Positions 7,388 through 17,164 of a DNA stretch of 64,000 nt are shown here, one piece after another. Source of the DNA: Bradyrhizobium jicamae (GTDB lineage: Bacteria > Pseudomonadota > Alphaproteobacteria > Rhizobiales > Xanthobacteraceae). The first letter of the stretch is position 1; every line of letters begins with the position of its first letter. Below the pieces are notes generated by a model. The model searched no databases, was not told the DNA's origin, and saw nothing but the letters and a program-made list of their open reading frames with translations. A program made the translations under genes and the position numbers. Where the stretch lies: contig NZ_JAFCJX010000003.1 of the NCBI RefSeq assembly GCF_018130695.1, positions 186,001-250,000 on the forward strand, read 5' to 3'.

Positions 7388-9778
7388 ATGAAAAATCTGA
7401 AAGTGCCGGGCTCGCTGCGCGCATGCGCAGCGGCCGCGGCAGACGACAACCTGTGTTCGGGCGCGAAGGTTTCCGCGGTTGCGAGCCTGATCGCCGTGGC
7501 ATCATTCTCGACGGCCGAAGCGCAGCAATCGAGCCTGCCGCCGGTGTCGGTCGACGCGCCGGTGGCGCGGCCGCGTCCGGCCGCGGCAAAACCGAATCCC
7601 GAGCAGGTCCGCGCGCGCAACGCGCTGCGCCGCGCATCGCGGACTCCGCAGGCGGTGCCGGCTGCTGCAGCAGCGAGCGTCGCTCCCGATCGCAATCCCT
7701 ATGCCGACCCTGCCGCGCCCTACAAGGTCGACCGCGTGCAGGCCTCGGGCAAGTTTCCCGAGCCGCTGCTCAACACGCCGAAGACCATCACCGTGCTCAG
7801 CAAGGAGGTGCTGGAGGACAAGAACGCCACTTCGCTGCGCGAGGTCGGGCGCTCCACCGCCGGCGTGACGCTCGGCTCGGGCGAGGGCGGCAACGCGTTC
7901 GGCGACCGTTTCTTCATCCGCGGCTTCGATGCCCGCAACGACGTCTTCATCGACGGCATCCGCGACCCCGCCGTCTCGATCCGCGAGAACTTCTTCACCG
8001 AGCAGATCGAGATCCTGCGCGGTCCGGCCTCGTCCTATGCGGGCCGCGGCACCGCCGGCGGCGCCATCAACATCGTGACCAAGCAGGCTGCCGATTACAA
8101 CTTCACCAACGCCGACACCACCTTCGGCACCGATCGCACCAAGCGCGTCACGTTCGACACCAACCAGGTGATCAGCCCGACCTTCTCGGTGCGCACCGGC
8201 GGCATGTTCCAGGACGCCAACGTCGCCGGCCGCAACTACGTCACCGACGATCGCTGGGGCGGCTTCATCTCCACCAAGTACACGCCGACCAACGACATCA
8301 AGATCACCACCAACTACGTCCACACCGACCTCAGCGGCCTGCCGGACTTCGGCGTGCCCTGGTATCGGCAGGGCAATACGCCGGTCACCGAGGCCGGCAT
8401 CCCGCGCCAGAACTGGTACGGCTTCGTCAACCGCGACTTCCAGACCGCGCGGCAGGACTTCGGCACGCTGACGGGCGAGTACAAGGTCACCGACAGCATC
8501 ACCCTGACCAGCCGCACCCGTGCGGAGCATTCGCTGCTGGCCTATATCGGCACGCTGCCTAATTCGCCGGTCACGACCAATCCCGATCCGACGAAATGGA
8601 CGTTCACCGCCGCGCCGCAGAGCCGCAACCAGTGGGTCGACGTCCTGGCGAACCAGGAAGAGGCCACGTTCAAATACAACACCGGATCGGTCAGGCATAC
8701 GACGGCGGTCGGGCTCGAGGTCTCCAACGAGCGCGTCGGGATCGACCGCTACACCGGGCTCGCATCGGAAGCGGCCGGCGCGGGCGCGTTCAATCCCAAC
8801 GGGTCCTTGCCCGGCCAGTCGATCTATTTCCCGACCTACACCTTCACCGCGTTCAACACGCTTCCGTCGTTGAGCGGAAATCCGACCCGTTACAATGTCG
8901 ACAGCAAGGCTCTCTACGTCATCGATACCGCGAACTGGCAGGACACCATCATCCTGAACGGCGGCGTGCGGTATGACGGCTACGATTTGCGGTCGTCGAA
9001 CAACACGGCATCCGCCAAGGTCAACTCGGATTTCGTGAACTACAACGGCGGCATCGTCTTCAAGCCGGTGCCGATCGGCAGTCTCTATGCGGCCTACGCG
9101 ACCTCGACCAATCCGTTCGGCTCCGAGCTCGACGGTACCGCGACGGACTATGGCGGTGTTCCTCCCAGCGCCACCACGATCCTTGGACCCGAACGCAACC
9201 GGGCAGCCGAGGTCGGTACCAAATGGGAGCTGTTCGACCGTCATCTGCTGGTGACAGGCGCGCTGTTCCAGACCGAGAAGAAGAACGCGCGCGAAACCGT
9301 CAACGGGGTTCTGGCGTCGGGTGCGGCCTACCAGGTCGAGGGCATCGACCTCGAGGTCAGCGGCAACATCACCGATCGCTGGAGCGTTTTCGGTGGTCTG
9401 GTGCTGATGAAATCGAAGGTCACGCAGAGCGCGCTCGCGTCCAACATCGGGCTGCAGATGGCCAACATCGCCCACGAGTCGTTCAGCCTGCTGTCCAAAT
9501 ACAAGTTCGACGGCGACTGGGAGCTTGGCGGGCAGGCGGTCTACCGCTCGAAGATCTATGGCGGCACCTTCGGCGCCAACACGGGTACGGTGCTGCCGAG
9601 CTACTGGCGCTTCGATGCGTTCGTCGAGAAGAAGATCGACCAGCACTGGAGCGTCAAGTTCTATGCACAGAACCTGACCAACAAGCTGTACTACGATACG
9701 CTCTATCGCAGCGCGACGCCGTTCGTCGCGGTCGCGCCGGGGCGGGCATTCTACCTCGTGACGTCAGCGAAGTTCTGA
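7388..9778 (+). CDS. TonB-dependent siderophore receptor 1
   Basis: This encodes 796 residues from the ATG at 7388, chosen because it follows a G-rich ribosome site and has an exact counterpart in the paralogue. An unusual long leader ends in a signal-like stretch ([16 protein letters not shown], then AEAQ). A Pro/Ala/Arg-rich linker follows (about 40-95), then the plug ([56 protein letters not shown]). A 22-stranded-type barrel ends in an aromatic residue (VTSAKF). It is an outer-membrane importer of ferric siderophores powered by TonB-ExbBD, all encoded just downstream. The specific siderophore cannot be read from sequence. Receptor 2 is a clear paralogue. Confidence 0.93.
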   Translation: MKNLKVPGSLRACAAAAADDNLCSGAKVSAVASLIAVASFSTAEAQQSSLPPVSVDAPVARPRPAAAKPNPEQVRARNALRRASRTPQAVPAAAAASVAPDRNPYADPAAPYKVDRVQASGKFPEPLLNTPKTITVLSKEVLEDKNATSLREVGRSTAGVTLGSGEGGNAFGDRFFIRGFDARNDVFIDGIRDPAVSIRENFFTEQIEILRGPASSYAGRGTAGGAINIVTKQAADYNFTNADTTFGTDRTKRVTFDTNQVISPTFSVRTGGMFQDANVAGRNYVTDDRWGGFISTKYTPTNDIKITTNYVHTDLSGLPDFGVPWYRQGNTPVTEAGIPRQNWYGFVNRDFQTARQDFGTLTGEYKVTDSITLTSRTRAEHSLLAYIGTLPNSPVTTNPDPTKWTFTAAPQSRNQWVDVLANQEEATFKYNTGSVRHTTAVGLEVSNERVGIDRYTGLASEAAGAGAFNPNGSLPGQSIYFPTYTFTAFNTLPSLSGNPTRYNVDSKALYVIDTANWQDTIILNGGVRYDGYDLRSSNNTASAKVNSDFVNYNGGIVFKPVPIGSLYAAYATSTNPFGSELDGTATDYGGVPPSATTILGPERNRAAEVGTKWELFDRHLLVTGALFQTEKKNARETVNGVLASGAAYQVEGIDLEVSGNITDRWSVFGGLVLMKSKVTQSALASNIGLQMANIAHESFSLLSKYKFDGDWELGGQAVYRSKIYGGTFGANTGTVLPSYWRFDAFVEKKIDQHWSVKFYAQNLTNKLYYDTLYRSATPFVAVAPGRAFYLVTSAKF

Positions 9779-9884
9779 GCGGTCGATGCTGTCTGCGGGA
9801 CGATGCGGCGGTGACCGCCGCATCGTCGATGCAACATCAACCGGCGCCTGCAGCGCGCGGGAAGCGTACCGAATTCACGACTTC

Positions 9885-9999
9885 TTAGAACGGTTATTAG
9901 AACGCTTCAAAACGAAGTTTAGAACCGTTTCAGACTGCAGATTAGAATCGCTTTGAAGTGGCTGGAATTGGACGCAGTGTTGCTGTGATCGCATTGACG
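9885..9999 (+). promoter_or_regulatory. Array of four iron-control-like boxes before receptor 2
   Basis: Four TTAGAA cores in the same orientation begin at 9885, 9897, 9919 and 9942. Three extend to ICE-like imperfect dyads: 9896-9912 (ATTAGAA-CGC-TTCAAAA), 9918-9934 (TTTAGAA-CCG-TTTCAGA) and 9941-9957 (ATTAGAA-TCG-CTTTGAA). Spacings of 12, 22 and 23 bp are near one and two helical turns, placing the sites on one DNA face. TTGACG (9994) lies 53 nt after the start of the last box, as before receptor 1. The rest of the 305-bp gap shows nothing else. Confidence 0.55.
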
Positions 10000-10083
10000 C
10001 ACATTTTCGCCATCGATACCCCCGGTAGGACAACTCGTCGCGCGACAATCGCGCGCATGAGGCGAAAGTGTCGGGGGCGTGGA

Positions 10084-12636
10084 ATGAACAATCTGAAAGC
10101 ACCGAGGTCGCTGCGTTTCGACGCGGCGCTCAACTCGGTCGACGACAAGACGGACAACTATTCCGGGGCGAAGGTCTCTGCGGTCGCAAGCCTGATCGCG
10201 GTGGCGTCGTTCTCCGGTGCCGAGGCGCAGACGTCCAACAACCTCCCGCCGGTGTCGGTCGATGCTCCGGTGGCGCGGCCGCGTCCGGCGGCGTCCAAGC
10301 CGTCCGCGGAGCAAATCCGCGCCCGCAACGCGCTGCGCCGCGCCGCCGCGCAGCGCCAGCAGGCGGCGCAGGCTCCGGCAAATCCCGGCCCGTCGCTCAG
10401 CGCCGACCGCAACCCCTACGCCGACCCGTCCGCGCCCTACAAGGTCGATCACGTGCAGGCCGGCGGCAAATTCCCGGAGAAGCTGGTCGACACGCCGAAG
10501 TCGATCACCGTGTTGAGCAAGGAAGTGCTCGAGGACAAGAACGCCACCTCGCTGAAGCAGGCGATCCTGTCGACCGCCGGCGTCACGCTCGGCTCGGGCG
10601 AGGGCGGCAACGCCTTCGGCGACCGCTTCTTCATCCGCGGCTTCGACGCCCGCAACGACATCTTCATCGACGGCGTGCGCGACTCCGGCGTCAGCGTCCG
10701 CGAGAACTTCTTCACCGAGCAGGTCGAGATCCTGCGTGGTCCAGGCTCGACCTTCTCCGGCCGCGGCATCGCCGGCGGTGCGATCAACATCGTCACCAAG
10801 CAGGCGACGACGGAGAAGAGCTTCTACAACATGGACACCACGTTTGGCACCGACCAGACCAAGCGTGTCACGCTCGACGTCAACCAGGTGATCAACCCGA
10901 CGCTCGCGATCCGCGCCGGCGGCCTGTTCCAGGACGCCAACGTCGCCGGCCGCGACTACGTCAAGGACAACCGCGATGGCGCCTTCGTCGCGACGACGTG
11001 GAAGCCGGTGGATGCGGTGAAGATCACCGCCGGCTACATCCATACCGAGCTGACGGGCGTGCCGGATTTCGGCGTGCCGTACTATCGGCCGAGCACGTCG
11101 AGCACCGCGGGGGGGCCGTTCCCGGATTTCGGCGTCAACCGCAACAACTGGTATGGCCAGATCAACCGCGACTTTTATCGGACCGGTCAGGACATCGGCA
11201 CGCTCAATGCGGAAGTGCAGATCACGCCCGACCTGATGCTTAGCAACAAGTTCCGCGCGTCTAGCTCGTCCCAAAACTATGTCGGAACGTTGCCGGAGTC
11301 GCCGACGCTAGCGCCCAACGCTCCGTTCACAGCCTATACGCTGACGATGAATCCGCAGAGCCGCATCCAGGTCACCGACGTGCTCGCCAACCAAACGGAG
11401 GCGACCTACAAATTCCAGGACGGGATTGGCTTCAAGCATACCGCGCTGGCGGGAATCGAAGTCGATCGTGAGCGATCGTCGATCGACAAGTATCTCGGGC
11501 TCACCTCGGAAGGGAACGGAATTCCCACAAGCCCATCGGGGTCGCCGACGGGTGTCAGCGTCTTCTATCCCCAGGACACGTTTTTGCCTGGCAAGGCGCT
11601 CGCATTGGCAGGCCTTCCGACCAAGATCGGCATCGACACCGTCAGCGGCTACGTCATGGATAGCGCGAACTATCATGACCTGCTGATCCTCAACGGCGGT
11701 TTCCGCTACGACAATTATAGCCTCAAGACGTCTGGATATACGACCGGCGGGGCGCCCGCCCAGCAGTCGGCCGAATTCCTGATTCCCAACTTCAATCTCG
11801 GCCTGACCTACAAGCCGTTGCCGAATGGCAGTGTCTACATTGCCTACGCAACTTCGGCGAATCCGGTAGGCGCCGAATTCGACGGCACCAGCACGGCCTA
11901 TGGCGGCGTCAATCCGGGTCTCGCGGGCGGCAATACGCAAATCTTCGGGCCAGAAAAGAACAAGGCCATCGAGGTCGGCACCAAATGGGAGCTGTTCAAT
12001 CGCCATCTGCTGCTGACGGCAGCCCTGTTCCAGACCACCAAGGACAATGCACGCGAAGCGCAGAACGTTGGCGACGCGGTCACCGCAGCGGGACTGGGCT
12101 GCACATATAACCCGCCGACCGGCTCGACCACCGTATCCTGTATCACGGCGGGCGCGGCCTATCGAATTCGCGGCATCGACCTCGGCGTCGGTGGCAAGAT
12201 CACCGACAAATGGAGCGTGTTCGGCGGTCTCGTGCTGATGGAGTCGGCGGTGACGAAGTCCCTGGCGCCATCGGCCAACAAAACGTTGTACCCGACCAAT
12301 GTCGGGCTGCCGCTCGCCAACGTCGCGCACCAGTCGTTCAGCCTGCTGACCAAGTACCAGCTCACCGATGTCTGGGAGCTCGGCGGGCAGGCGGTCTATC
12401 GCTCGAAGATCTACGGCGGCACGTTGCTGGCGGCCAACCAGGGCACGTCGATCCCGAGCTACTGGCGCTTCGACGCCTTTGCTGAGGCGAAGATCAACAA
12501 GAACTGGCAGCTCAAGTTCTTCGTCAACAACATCTTCGACAAGCGCTACTACGACGCGCTCTACCAGAGCGCGGCGCCGTTCGTGCTGGAAGCTCCGGGA
12601 CGCGCCGCCTATGTGGTGCTCTCGGCGCGCTACTGA
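10084..12636 (+). CDS. TonB-dependent siderophore receptor 2
   Basis: This encodes 850 residues from the ATG at 10084 ([18 protein letters not shown]), which matches the start of receptor 1. The frame is open upstream to 9958, but that part overlaps the regulatory boxes. The layout equals the paralogue: signal-like [16 protein letters not shown], a Pro/Ala/Arg-rich linker, the plug with [20 protein letters not shown] and [13 protein letters not shown], and a barrel ending in VVLSARY. A surface-loop insertion near residues 690-720 contains two Cys ([20 protein letters not shown]), absent in receptor 1. It probably imports a related but different ferric siderophore. It is followed after 22 bp by the PiuC-type gene, so it likely heads the operon. 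Confidence 0.93.
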   Translation: MNNLKAPRSLRFDAALNSVDDKTDNYSGAKVSAVASLIAVASFSGAEAQTSNNLPPVSVDAPVARPRPAASKPSAEQIRARNALRRAAAQRQQAAQAPANPGPSLSADRNPYADPSAPYKVDHVQAGGKFPEKLVDTPKSITVLSKEVLEDKNATSLKQAILSTAGVTLGSGEGGNAFGDRFFIRGFDARNDIFIDGVRDSGVSVRENFFTEQVEILRGPGSTFSGRGIAGGAINIVTKQATTEKSFYNMDTTFGTDQTKRVTLDVNQVINPTLAIRAGGLFQDANVAGRDYVKDNRDGAFVATTWKPVDAVKITAGYIHTELTGVPDFGVPYYRPSTSSTAGGPFPDFGVNRNNWYGQINRDFYRTGQDIGTLNAEVQITPDLMLSNKFRASSSSQNYVGTLPESPTLAPNAPFTAYTLTMNPQSRIQVTDVLANQTEATYKFQDGIGFKHTALAGIEVDRERSSIDKYLGLTSEGNGIPTSPSGSPTGVSVFYPQDTFLPGKALALAGLPTKIGIDTVSGYVMDSANYHDLLILNGGFRYDNYSLKTSGYTTGGAPAQQSAEFLIPNFNLGLTYKPLPNGSVYIAYATSANPVGAEFDGTSTAYGGVNPGLAGGNTQIFGPEKNKAIEVGTKWELFNRHLLLTAALFQTTKDNAREAQNVGDAVTAAGLGCTYNPPTGSTTVSCITAGAAYRIRGIDLGVGGKITDKWSVFGGLVLMESAVTKSLAPSANKTLYPTNVGLPLANVAHQSFSLLTKYQLTDVWELGGQAVYRSKIYGGTLLAANQGTSIPSYWRFDAFAEAKINKNWQLKFFVNNIFDKRYYDALYQSAAPFVLEAPGRAAYVVLSARY

Positions 12637-12658
12637 TGGAGGCGGTCTAGCCGACGCG

Positions 12659-13348
12659 ATGCTGATCTGTGTTCCCAACGTGCTCACCAAGGCTGATGTG
12701 GCGGACTTCCGCCGCATCATGGACGCGTCCTCCTGGGAGGACGGCCGCTCGACGGCCGGCGCCGCCTCGGCCATGGTCAAGCGCAACGAGCAATTGCCGC
12801 CCGACAGCGAGGTCGCGCGCCAGCTCGGCAACCGCATCCTGTCGGCGCTGACCGCGAGCCCGCGCTTCATCTCGGCGGCGATCCCGCTGAAGATCTTCCC
12901 GCCGCTGTTCAACCGCTACGCCGCCTCCGACGGCCATCATTTCGGCCTCCATGTCGACAATGCCGTGCGCGGGGACAGGCTGACGGGCCTTCGGATCCGC
13001 ACCGACCTGTCGGTCACGCTGTTTTTATCGGAGCCGGACGAGTATGACGGCGGCGAGCTCGTGATCGAAGACCTCTACGGAAGCCACGAAATCAAGCTGC
13101 CGGCGGGCGATCTCGTACTTTATCCTGCGTCCAGCTTGCATCTGGTCACTCCGGTGACCCGCGGAACGCGAGTTGCGTCTTTTTTCTGGTTGCAGAGCAT
13201 GGTACGGGATTCCCATGCCCGCAGCCTGATCTTCGATCTCGACACAGCGATCCAGGCCCTGGTCGAGCGGCTCGGGCGTGATGACCCTGAAACGGTCAAA
13301 TTGACTGGCATCTATCACAACCTGATCCGCCACTGGGCCGAAGTATGA
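12659..13348 (+). CDS. piuC: PKHD-type Fe(II)/2-oxoglutarate dioxygenase (PiuC/YbiX family)
   Basis: This encodes 229 residues. The frame is open further upstream within receptor 2, but the ATG at 12659 gives [20 protein letters not shown], the normal family N-terminus, behind a GGAGG site. The double-stranded beta-helix shows the iron triad: the HxD motif in [10 protein letters not shown] and the distal His in [12 protein letters not shown]. The 2-oxoglutarate Arg follows in [10 protein letters not shown]. Family members are repeatedly encoded beside TonB siderophore receptors; their substrate is still unclear, with a role in iron uptake or siderophore handling inferred. The stop overlaps the exbB start by 4 bp (ATGA), showing coupling. 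Confidence 0.9.
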   Translation: MLICVPNVLTKADVADFRRIMDASSWEDGRSTAGAASAMVKRNEQLPPDSEVARQLGNRILSALTASPRFISAAIPLKIFPPLFNRYAASDGHHFGLHVDNAVRGDRLTGLRIRTDLSVTLFLSEPDEYDGGELVIEDLYGSHEIKLPAGDLVLYPASSLHLVTPVTRGTRVASFFWLQSMVRDSHARSLIFDLDTAIQALVERLGRDDPETVKLTGIYHNLIRHWAEV

Positions 13349-14322
13349 ACAATTGTTTCTCCCGCGCTACCCCCGCCGTGATCGCCGCGCTGGCGCTGCT
13401 GGCGCTTGCCATGCCGTCGCAGGCGCAACAGCCGGCGCCGGCCGCATCGCAACAGCAGGCGGCCCCAGTTGCCGCGCAGCCGGCCGCGCCGGTTGTTCAG
13501 GCGGAGCCGGCTCCTTCGGCTGCAACCCCGTCGGCTCTCACGCCGGCCCCGGGTCAGCCGTCGGCGAGTGACGGAAAGACCGTGCAACCGGTGGGCGAGA
13601 GCAGGACCAAGGCCGGAGTCACGATCGGAATGGCCGAGCTGTCGCCCTGGAAGATGTTCCAGAATGCCGACATCATCGTCCAGGCGGTGATGATCGGTCT
13701 TGCTTTCGCCTCGCTGGTCACCTGGACGATCTTCATCGCCAAGATGATCGAGCTGACGGTGATCGGACGCAAGCTGCGCGGTGCGCTCACCAAGATCGGT
13801 GAGGCACGCTCGCTCGCGGAAGCGCAGCTTGCGCTTGGCGCCAAGGGCAGCGTGCTGTCGTCCTTCATCAGCGCCGCGATGCGCGAGGGCCGGCTGTCGG
13901 CCGGGATCTCCAGCGACAGCGGCATCAAGGAGCGCGCCGCGTCGACCTTTGCCGAGATCACGCGCGCCGAGGCGCGCCGCGTCCGTCTCGGCATGGGCCT
14001 GCTCGCCACCATCGGCGCGACATCGCCCTTCGTCGGCCTGTTCGGCACCGTCTGGGGCATCATGAACAGCTTCATCGGCATCTCGAAATCGCAGACCACG
14101 AACCTCGCCGTGGTTGCGCCGGGCATCGCGGAAGCGTTGCTGGCGACCGCGATCGGCCTCGTTGCGGCGATCCCGGCCGTGATCATCTACAACCACTTCT
14201 CCCGCGTCACGAAGGGCTATCTCGAGCTGGTCGGCCGCGCCTCGGGCGCCGCGGGGCGGTTGCTGTCGCGCGATCTCGACCGTATCCATGGCGGCTCGTT
14301 GTCGCGCTCGGCCGCGGAGTAG
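13345..14322 (+). CDS. exbB: TonB-system proton channel subunit ExbB
   Basis: This encodes 325 residues and belongs to the long alphaproteobacterial ExbB type. It has a signal peptide (about 1-28), then an Ala/Pro/Gln-rich periplasmic stretch (about 29-95). Three membrane helices follow: near 112-135 ([20 protein letters not shown]), 215-245 ([20 protein letters not shown]) and 258-285 ([20 protein letters not shown]). The central Thr/Pro-containing helices match the MotA/TolQ/ExbB proton-channel domain. With ExbD it converts proton-motive force into TonB movement that opens the two receptors upstream. It overlaps the piuC-like gene by 4 bp and precedes exbD by 3 bp. Confidence 0.95.
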   Translation: MNNCFSRATPAVIAALALLALAMPSQAQQPAPAASQQQAAPVAAQPAAPVVQAEPAPSAATPSALTPAPGQPSASDGKTVQPVGESRTKAGVTIGMAELSPWKMFQNADIIVQAVMIGLAFASLVTWTIFIAKMIELTVIGRKLRGALTKIGEARSLAEAQLALGAKGSVLSSFISAAMREGRLSAGISSDSGIKERAASTFAEITRAEARRVRLGMGLLATIGATSPFVGLFGTVWGIMNSFIGISKSQTTNLAVVAPGIAEALLATAIGLVAAIPAVIIYNHFSRVTKGYLELVGRASGAAGRLLSRDLDRIHGGSLSRSAAE

Positions 14323-14325
14323 GGC

Positions 14326-14790
14326 ATGGCAGTCTCGCTCGCAGACAATGACGGCGACGACGAGTTCGCGGAGTCGCATGAGATCAACGTCACGCCGTTC
14401 ATCGACGTGATGCTGGTGCTGCTGATCATCTTCATGGTGGCGGCGCCGCTCTCGACCGTAGATCTGCCCGTCAACCTGCCGACCTCGACGGCCACGCCGC
14501 AGAAGCGGGAAGACAAGCCGACCTTTGTCACCATCCAGGCCGATCTGGCGGTCGCGATCGACAACGATGTCGTCAAGCGGGTCGATCTCGTTCGTCTGCT
14601 CGATTCCAAGCAGGGGATGAGCAAGGACAAGAACGTGTTCCTGCGCGTCGATCGCACCGTTCCCTATGGCGAGGTGATGGGCGTGCTGCAGTTGCTGCGC
14701 GACGGGGACTACACGAAGGTCAAGCTGACTTTGGAAAATGTCCCGCCTGCAGCGGACAAGCAAGCCGCTCCGGCGAGCCCCAATCCCTGA
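14326..14790 (+). CDS. exbD: TonB-system subunit ExbD
   Basis: This 154-residue protein has one N-terminal transmembrane helix, INVTPFIDVMLVLLIIFMVA, carrying the essential proton-binding Asp of the ExbD/TolR family. A periplasmic domain follows (about 60-140) with the expected LRVDRTVPYGEVMGVLQLLR strand-helix pattern. It forms the ion channel core with ExbB and contacts TonB. It is placed 3 bp after exbB and 15 bp before tonB, so it is clearly cotranscribed. Length and motif order are normal. Confidence 0.95.
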   Translation: MAVSLADNDGDDEFAESHEINVTPFIDVMLVLLIIFMVAAPLSTVDLPVNLPTSTATPQKREDKPTFVTIQADLAVAIDNDVVKRVDLVRLLDSKQGMSKDKNVFLRVDRTVPYGEVMGVLQLLRDGDYTKVKLTLENVPPAADKQAAPASPNP

Positions 14791-14805
14791 CCGGGGATGT
14801 GAGCC

Positions 14806-15594
14806 ATGGCTGACATCGACGAACGAAAATCGAGCAAATCGCTCTGGGTCGCAGCGGCCGTGGTTGCCGTTGCGCTGCATGTGGGCGGGGCAGCGCTTGC
14901 ACTGATTCACCTGCAACCGGACGACGACGATGAAGGGCTCGGTGCCGCCGTGTCCGCGATCGGGGTCGAGCTGGTGGCGCCGAACGTCGAAAAGACCGAT
15001 CTGCCGCCGGGCCCCGACGCAGAGCAGACCGCCGCGTCGCCCGCGCAAGCCGAGCAGCAGGCCGAGGCCAAGCCGACCGACCTGCCGAAGGACAAGCCGA
15101 CCGAGCCCGATGAGGCCGACCGCGTCGTCACCGAGCGCGAATCCAAGAAGCCGACTGAAGACGATCCGAAGATCGAGGCAGCCCAGGCCGCCGCCTCGGA
15201 CCCCGCGATCGCCCAGGAGGCGGCTGCGCCGCAGCCGATCGACGGTGCCAAGGTCGCCGACCTGCCGGCGGCACCAAATCCGGGACTCGGCAATGACAAG
15301 GGCGAGCTGACCAAGAACTGGATGAAGAAGATCAGCGGCATCTTCGAGAAGAACAAGCGTTACCCGAAGGTGCACAAGGGCAAGGCCGCGAATGTCACGG
15401 TCAGTTTCGTCCTGAACCGGCTTGGGCGCGTGATCCAGCTCGCGATCGCTGAATCCTCAGGCGATCCGTCCTATGACGAGGAGGCGCTGGCAATGGTGCG
15501 CCGTTCCGATCCGGAGCTGCCACCACCGCCGGCCGACCGGACCGAGGATACCTTCAGCTACAACATCCAGGTCAAGTTCAACAAGCCGAAATAG
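14806..15594 (+). CDS. tonB: Energy transducer TonB
   Basis: This 262-residue protein has a single N-terminal anchor (about 13-35, VAAAVVAVALHVGGAALALI). A long acidic, Pro/Ala/Lys-rich periplasmic spacer follows (about 45-165). The C-terminal TonB fold (about 180-262) carries YPKVHKGKAANVTVSFVLNR and ends in the usual proline-rich turn (DPELPPPPAD). It transmits ExbBD energy to the TonB boxes of the outer-membrane receptors. It is the last gene of the iron-uptake unit, followed by a 320-bp non-coding gap with repeats. Local clustering suggests it serves the two receptors here, although TonB can be shared. Confidence 0.94.
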   Translation: MADIDERKSSKSLWVAAAVVAVALHVGGAALALIHLQPDDDDEGLGAAVSAIGVELVAPNVEKTDLPPGPDAEQTAASPAQAEQQAEAKPTDLPKDKPTEPDEADRVVTERESKKPTEDDPKIEAAQAAASDPAIAQEAAAPQPIDGAKVADLPAAPNPGLGNDKGELTKNWMKKISGIFEKNKRYPKVHKGKAANVTVSFVLNRLGRVIQLAIAESSGDPSYDEEALAMVRRSDPELPPPPADRTEDTFSYNIQVKFNKPK

Positions 15595-15680
15595 GTCTAC
15601 CCCTGCGTCGTCCTTCGAAGGCGGTGTAACCATCCCGTGGTGTGATCACCCGCGCATGTTGGGTGATCCAGAGGGGATCG

Positions 15681-15780
15681 CTAAAGCGCGATGAGATTGG
15701 GTTGAATCATCATCGCGCTTTAGCTCTTTGTTTGCGCATGATCTTTTCGGAAAACCGCTTCGCACTTTTCCGGATCATGC
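15681..15780. repeat. Two adjacent palindromic intergenic repeats
   Basis: A perfect 14-bp stem, CTAAAGCGCGATGA (15681-15694) with its complement at 15710-15723, is followed by a second dyad, GCATGATC (15736-15743) with GATCATGC (15773-15780). The second unit recurs at 35378-35423, so it is a dispersed repeat. The 320-bp gap after tonB otherwise shows no gene. A hairpin here could also act as a terminator. Confidence 0.8.
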
Positions 15781-15914
15781 TTTCGTTTCCATTTCTCCGA
15801 TCCGAAGACCAATCTGCGGGAATGGTCTCTCGCGAACAAGCGCCATTCATTGCAACGAGCCAAGTGGCTGCAATTGCCGCAAGCGTCTCTTCAACCAATT
15901 TATCTGACGCCGTC

Positions 15915-16346
15915 TTACCGCCAGTACATCCGGATCGCCACGTACACCACGACGAGGCAGCCGAAGATCAGCGCCACCGGCAGCGGGCGCTTGGCGGCGG
16001 GGCCACTCGCGCCTTGCTTCGGCTTGTTGGGCAGGCGGCGGAAGGCGGTGACGTTGCCGGTGTCGTTGGTTCCCTCGCGGGCGCGGGCGGGGATTTCGGG
16101 GGCGGTGCCGGCGCCGCCCATCTCGGCGTAGTAACTCTTGTACATCAGCTGGATCGTCGCCTCGCTGGCGTCGGCTTCGCCCATCTGGGCGAGCATCGTC
16201 TTGTAGCTCTCCAGGAAGTTCTGCGCTTCCGGCGGCAAAGCCGAGGCGCCGTTGAGCTTGGCCATCATCTTCCAGGTTGCAAAGTCTGCCCGCGCGCGGG
16301 TGTCGGCGCGGCGTGCAATCAACATATCGGCAGCTTTGATCACCAT
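15915..16346 (-). CDS. Small protein with C-terminal membrane anchor, unknown function
   Basis: This encodes 143 residues. The N-terminal two thirds is helical and soluble (MVIKAADMLIARRADTRARA to LMKSYYAEMG-like region). A basic, Pro-rich linker follows, then one transmembrane helix at the extreme C-terminus (PLPVALIFGCLVVVYVAIRM). The topology suggests a tail-anchored protein with its body in the cytoplasm. No catalytic motif is visible. It lies 78 bp from the M50 protease gene on the same strand, so the two may be cotranscribed, but a functional link is conjecture. Confidence 0.65.
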   Translation of the reverse strand: MVIKAADMLIARRADTRARADFATWKMMAKLNGASALPPEAQNFLESYKTMLAQMGEADASEATIQLMYKSYYAEMGGAGTAPEIPARAREGTNDTGNVTAFRRLPNKPKQGASGPAAKRPLPVALIFGCLVVVYVAIRMYWR

Positions 16347-16424
16347 GGCCTCGAAGCGTTGTCTCCCTGCGCACGCCCCGGAAAATGGGACGGGTGTCTC
16401 GATTAAACCATGCGCTAAGTCAAA

Positions 16425-17105
16425 CTAGGTGTTTCCGGTTATGAGGAGAAGGGCGCTGATCACATAGCCGGTCAGAGTTCGCAGTATCGTTGAAATAACA
16501 TCAAGATTTAGGCCGAGATTCTGCCCAAGCATCGGCAGCAGGATAAGGAGGCCGATCAGGATCAGCATGCCGTAGGGCTCAAGCCGCGCCAGCGGATAAG
16601 CCAGGGGGCGGGGCAGCAGCCCGACCGCGACCCGGCCGCCGTCCAGCGGCGGGATCGGCATCATGTTGAAGATCGCCAGCACGATGTTGATCAGGAACGC
16701 GTTTTTCAGATTGTCCGCGGTCCATTTGGCGGCCTCTGCGGGAACCCAGGGCAGGGCGTGGAATGCCAGCGCCACCGCCGTCGCCAGCACGATGTTGGTC
16801 ACCGGGCCGGCCAGCGCCACCCAGACCATGTCGAGGCGAGGGTGGTTGAGGTTGCGCCAGTTCACCGGTACCGGCTTGGCATAGCCGAACAGGAACGGCG
16901 AATGCGACAGCAAGAGCACGCCGGGCAGGATGATGGTGCCGAAGGGGTCGATATGCCGCAGCGGGTTGAAGCTGACGCGGCCGAGCTGGAAAGCGGTGTT
17001 GTCGCCCAGCCGGTAGGCGACGAAGGCATGCGCCGCCTCATGGAAGGTGATGGCGATGACGAGCGGCAGCACCCAGATCGAGATGTCGTAGAGGGAAATG
17101 TTCAC
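16425..17105 (-). CDS. Site-2-protease-like zinc metalloprotease (M50 family)
   Basis: This 226-residue multipass membrane protein shows the intramembrane metalloprotease signature. The zinc site HEAAH lies in ITFHEAAHAFVAYRLGD (about 20-36), and the third ligand motif is NMMPIPPLDGGRV (about 145-157). About six hydrophobic segments are visible, with no PDZ or CBS domain, so it is the short S2P type (as in SpoIVFB-like or Rip-like small forms). Such enzymes cut membrane-spanning substrates during regulated proteolysis; the target is unknown. Both metal-binding motifs are intact. Confidence 0.9.
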   Translation of the reverse strand: MNISLYDISIWVLPLVIAITFHEAAHAFVAYRLGDNTAFQLGRVSFNPLRHIDPFGTIILPGVLLLSHSPFLFGYAKPVPVNWRNLNHPRLDMVWVALAGPVTNIVLATAVALAFHALPWVPAEAAKWTADNLKNAFLINIVLAIFNMMPIPPLDGGRVAVGLLPRPLAYPLARLEPYGMLILIGLLILLPMLGQNLGLNLDVISTILRTLTGYVISALLLITGNT

Positions 17106-17164
17106 GCGCGCTGCCTTGGTTGTTTCAACGGCGGAACGCTAGCATGGAATCTGTGACCGTCAGC

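Noticed and set aside
7502-9646. Long minus-strand open frame opposite TonB receptor 1
   Set aside because: It is a shadow of the receptor's codon bias: low-complexity composition, no recognisable domain and no ribosome site.
12368-12658. Upstream extension of the piuC-like frame into receptor 2
   Set aside because: The receptor frame is unquestionable there, and the PiuC family N-terminus begins at 12659.
13315-15375. Long minus-strand frame across exbB, exbD and tonB
   Set aside because: The three plus-strand genes are certain, with tight spacing and motifs; the opposite frame has no family resemblance.
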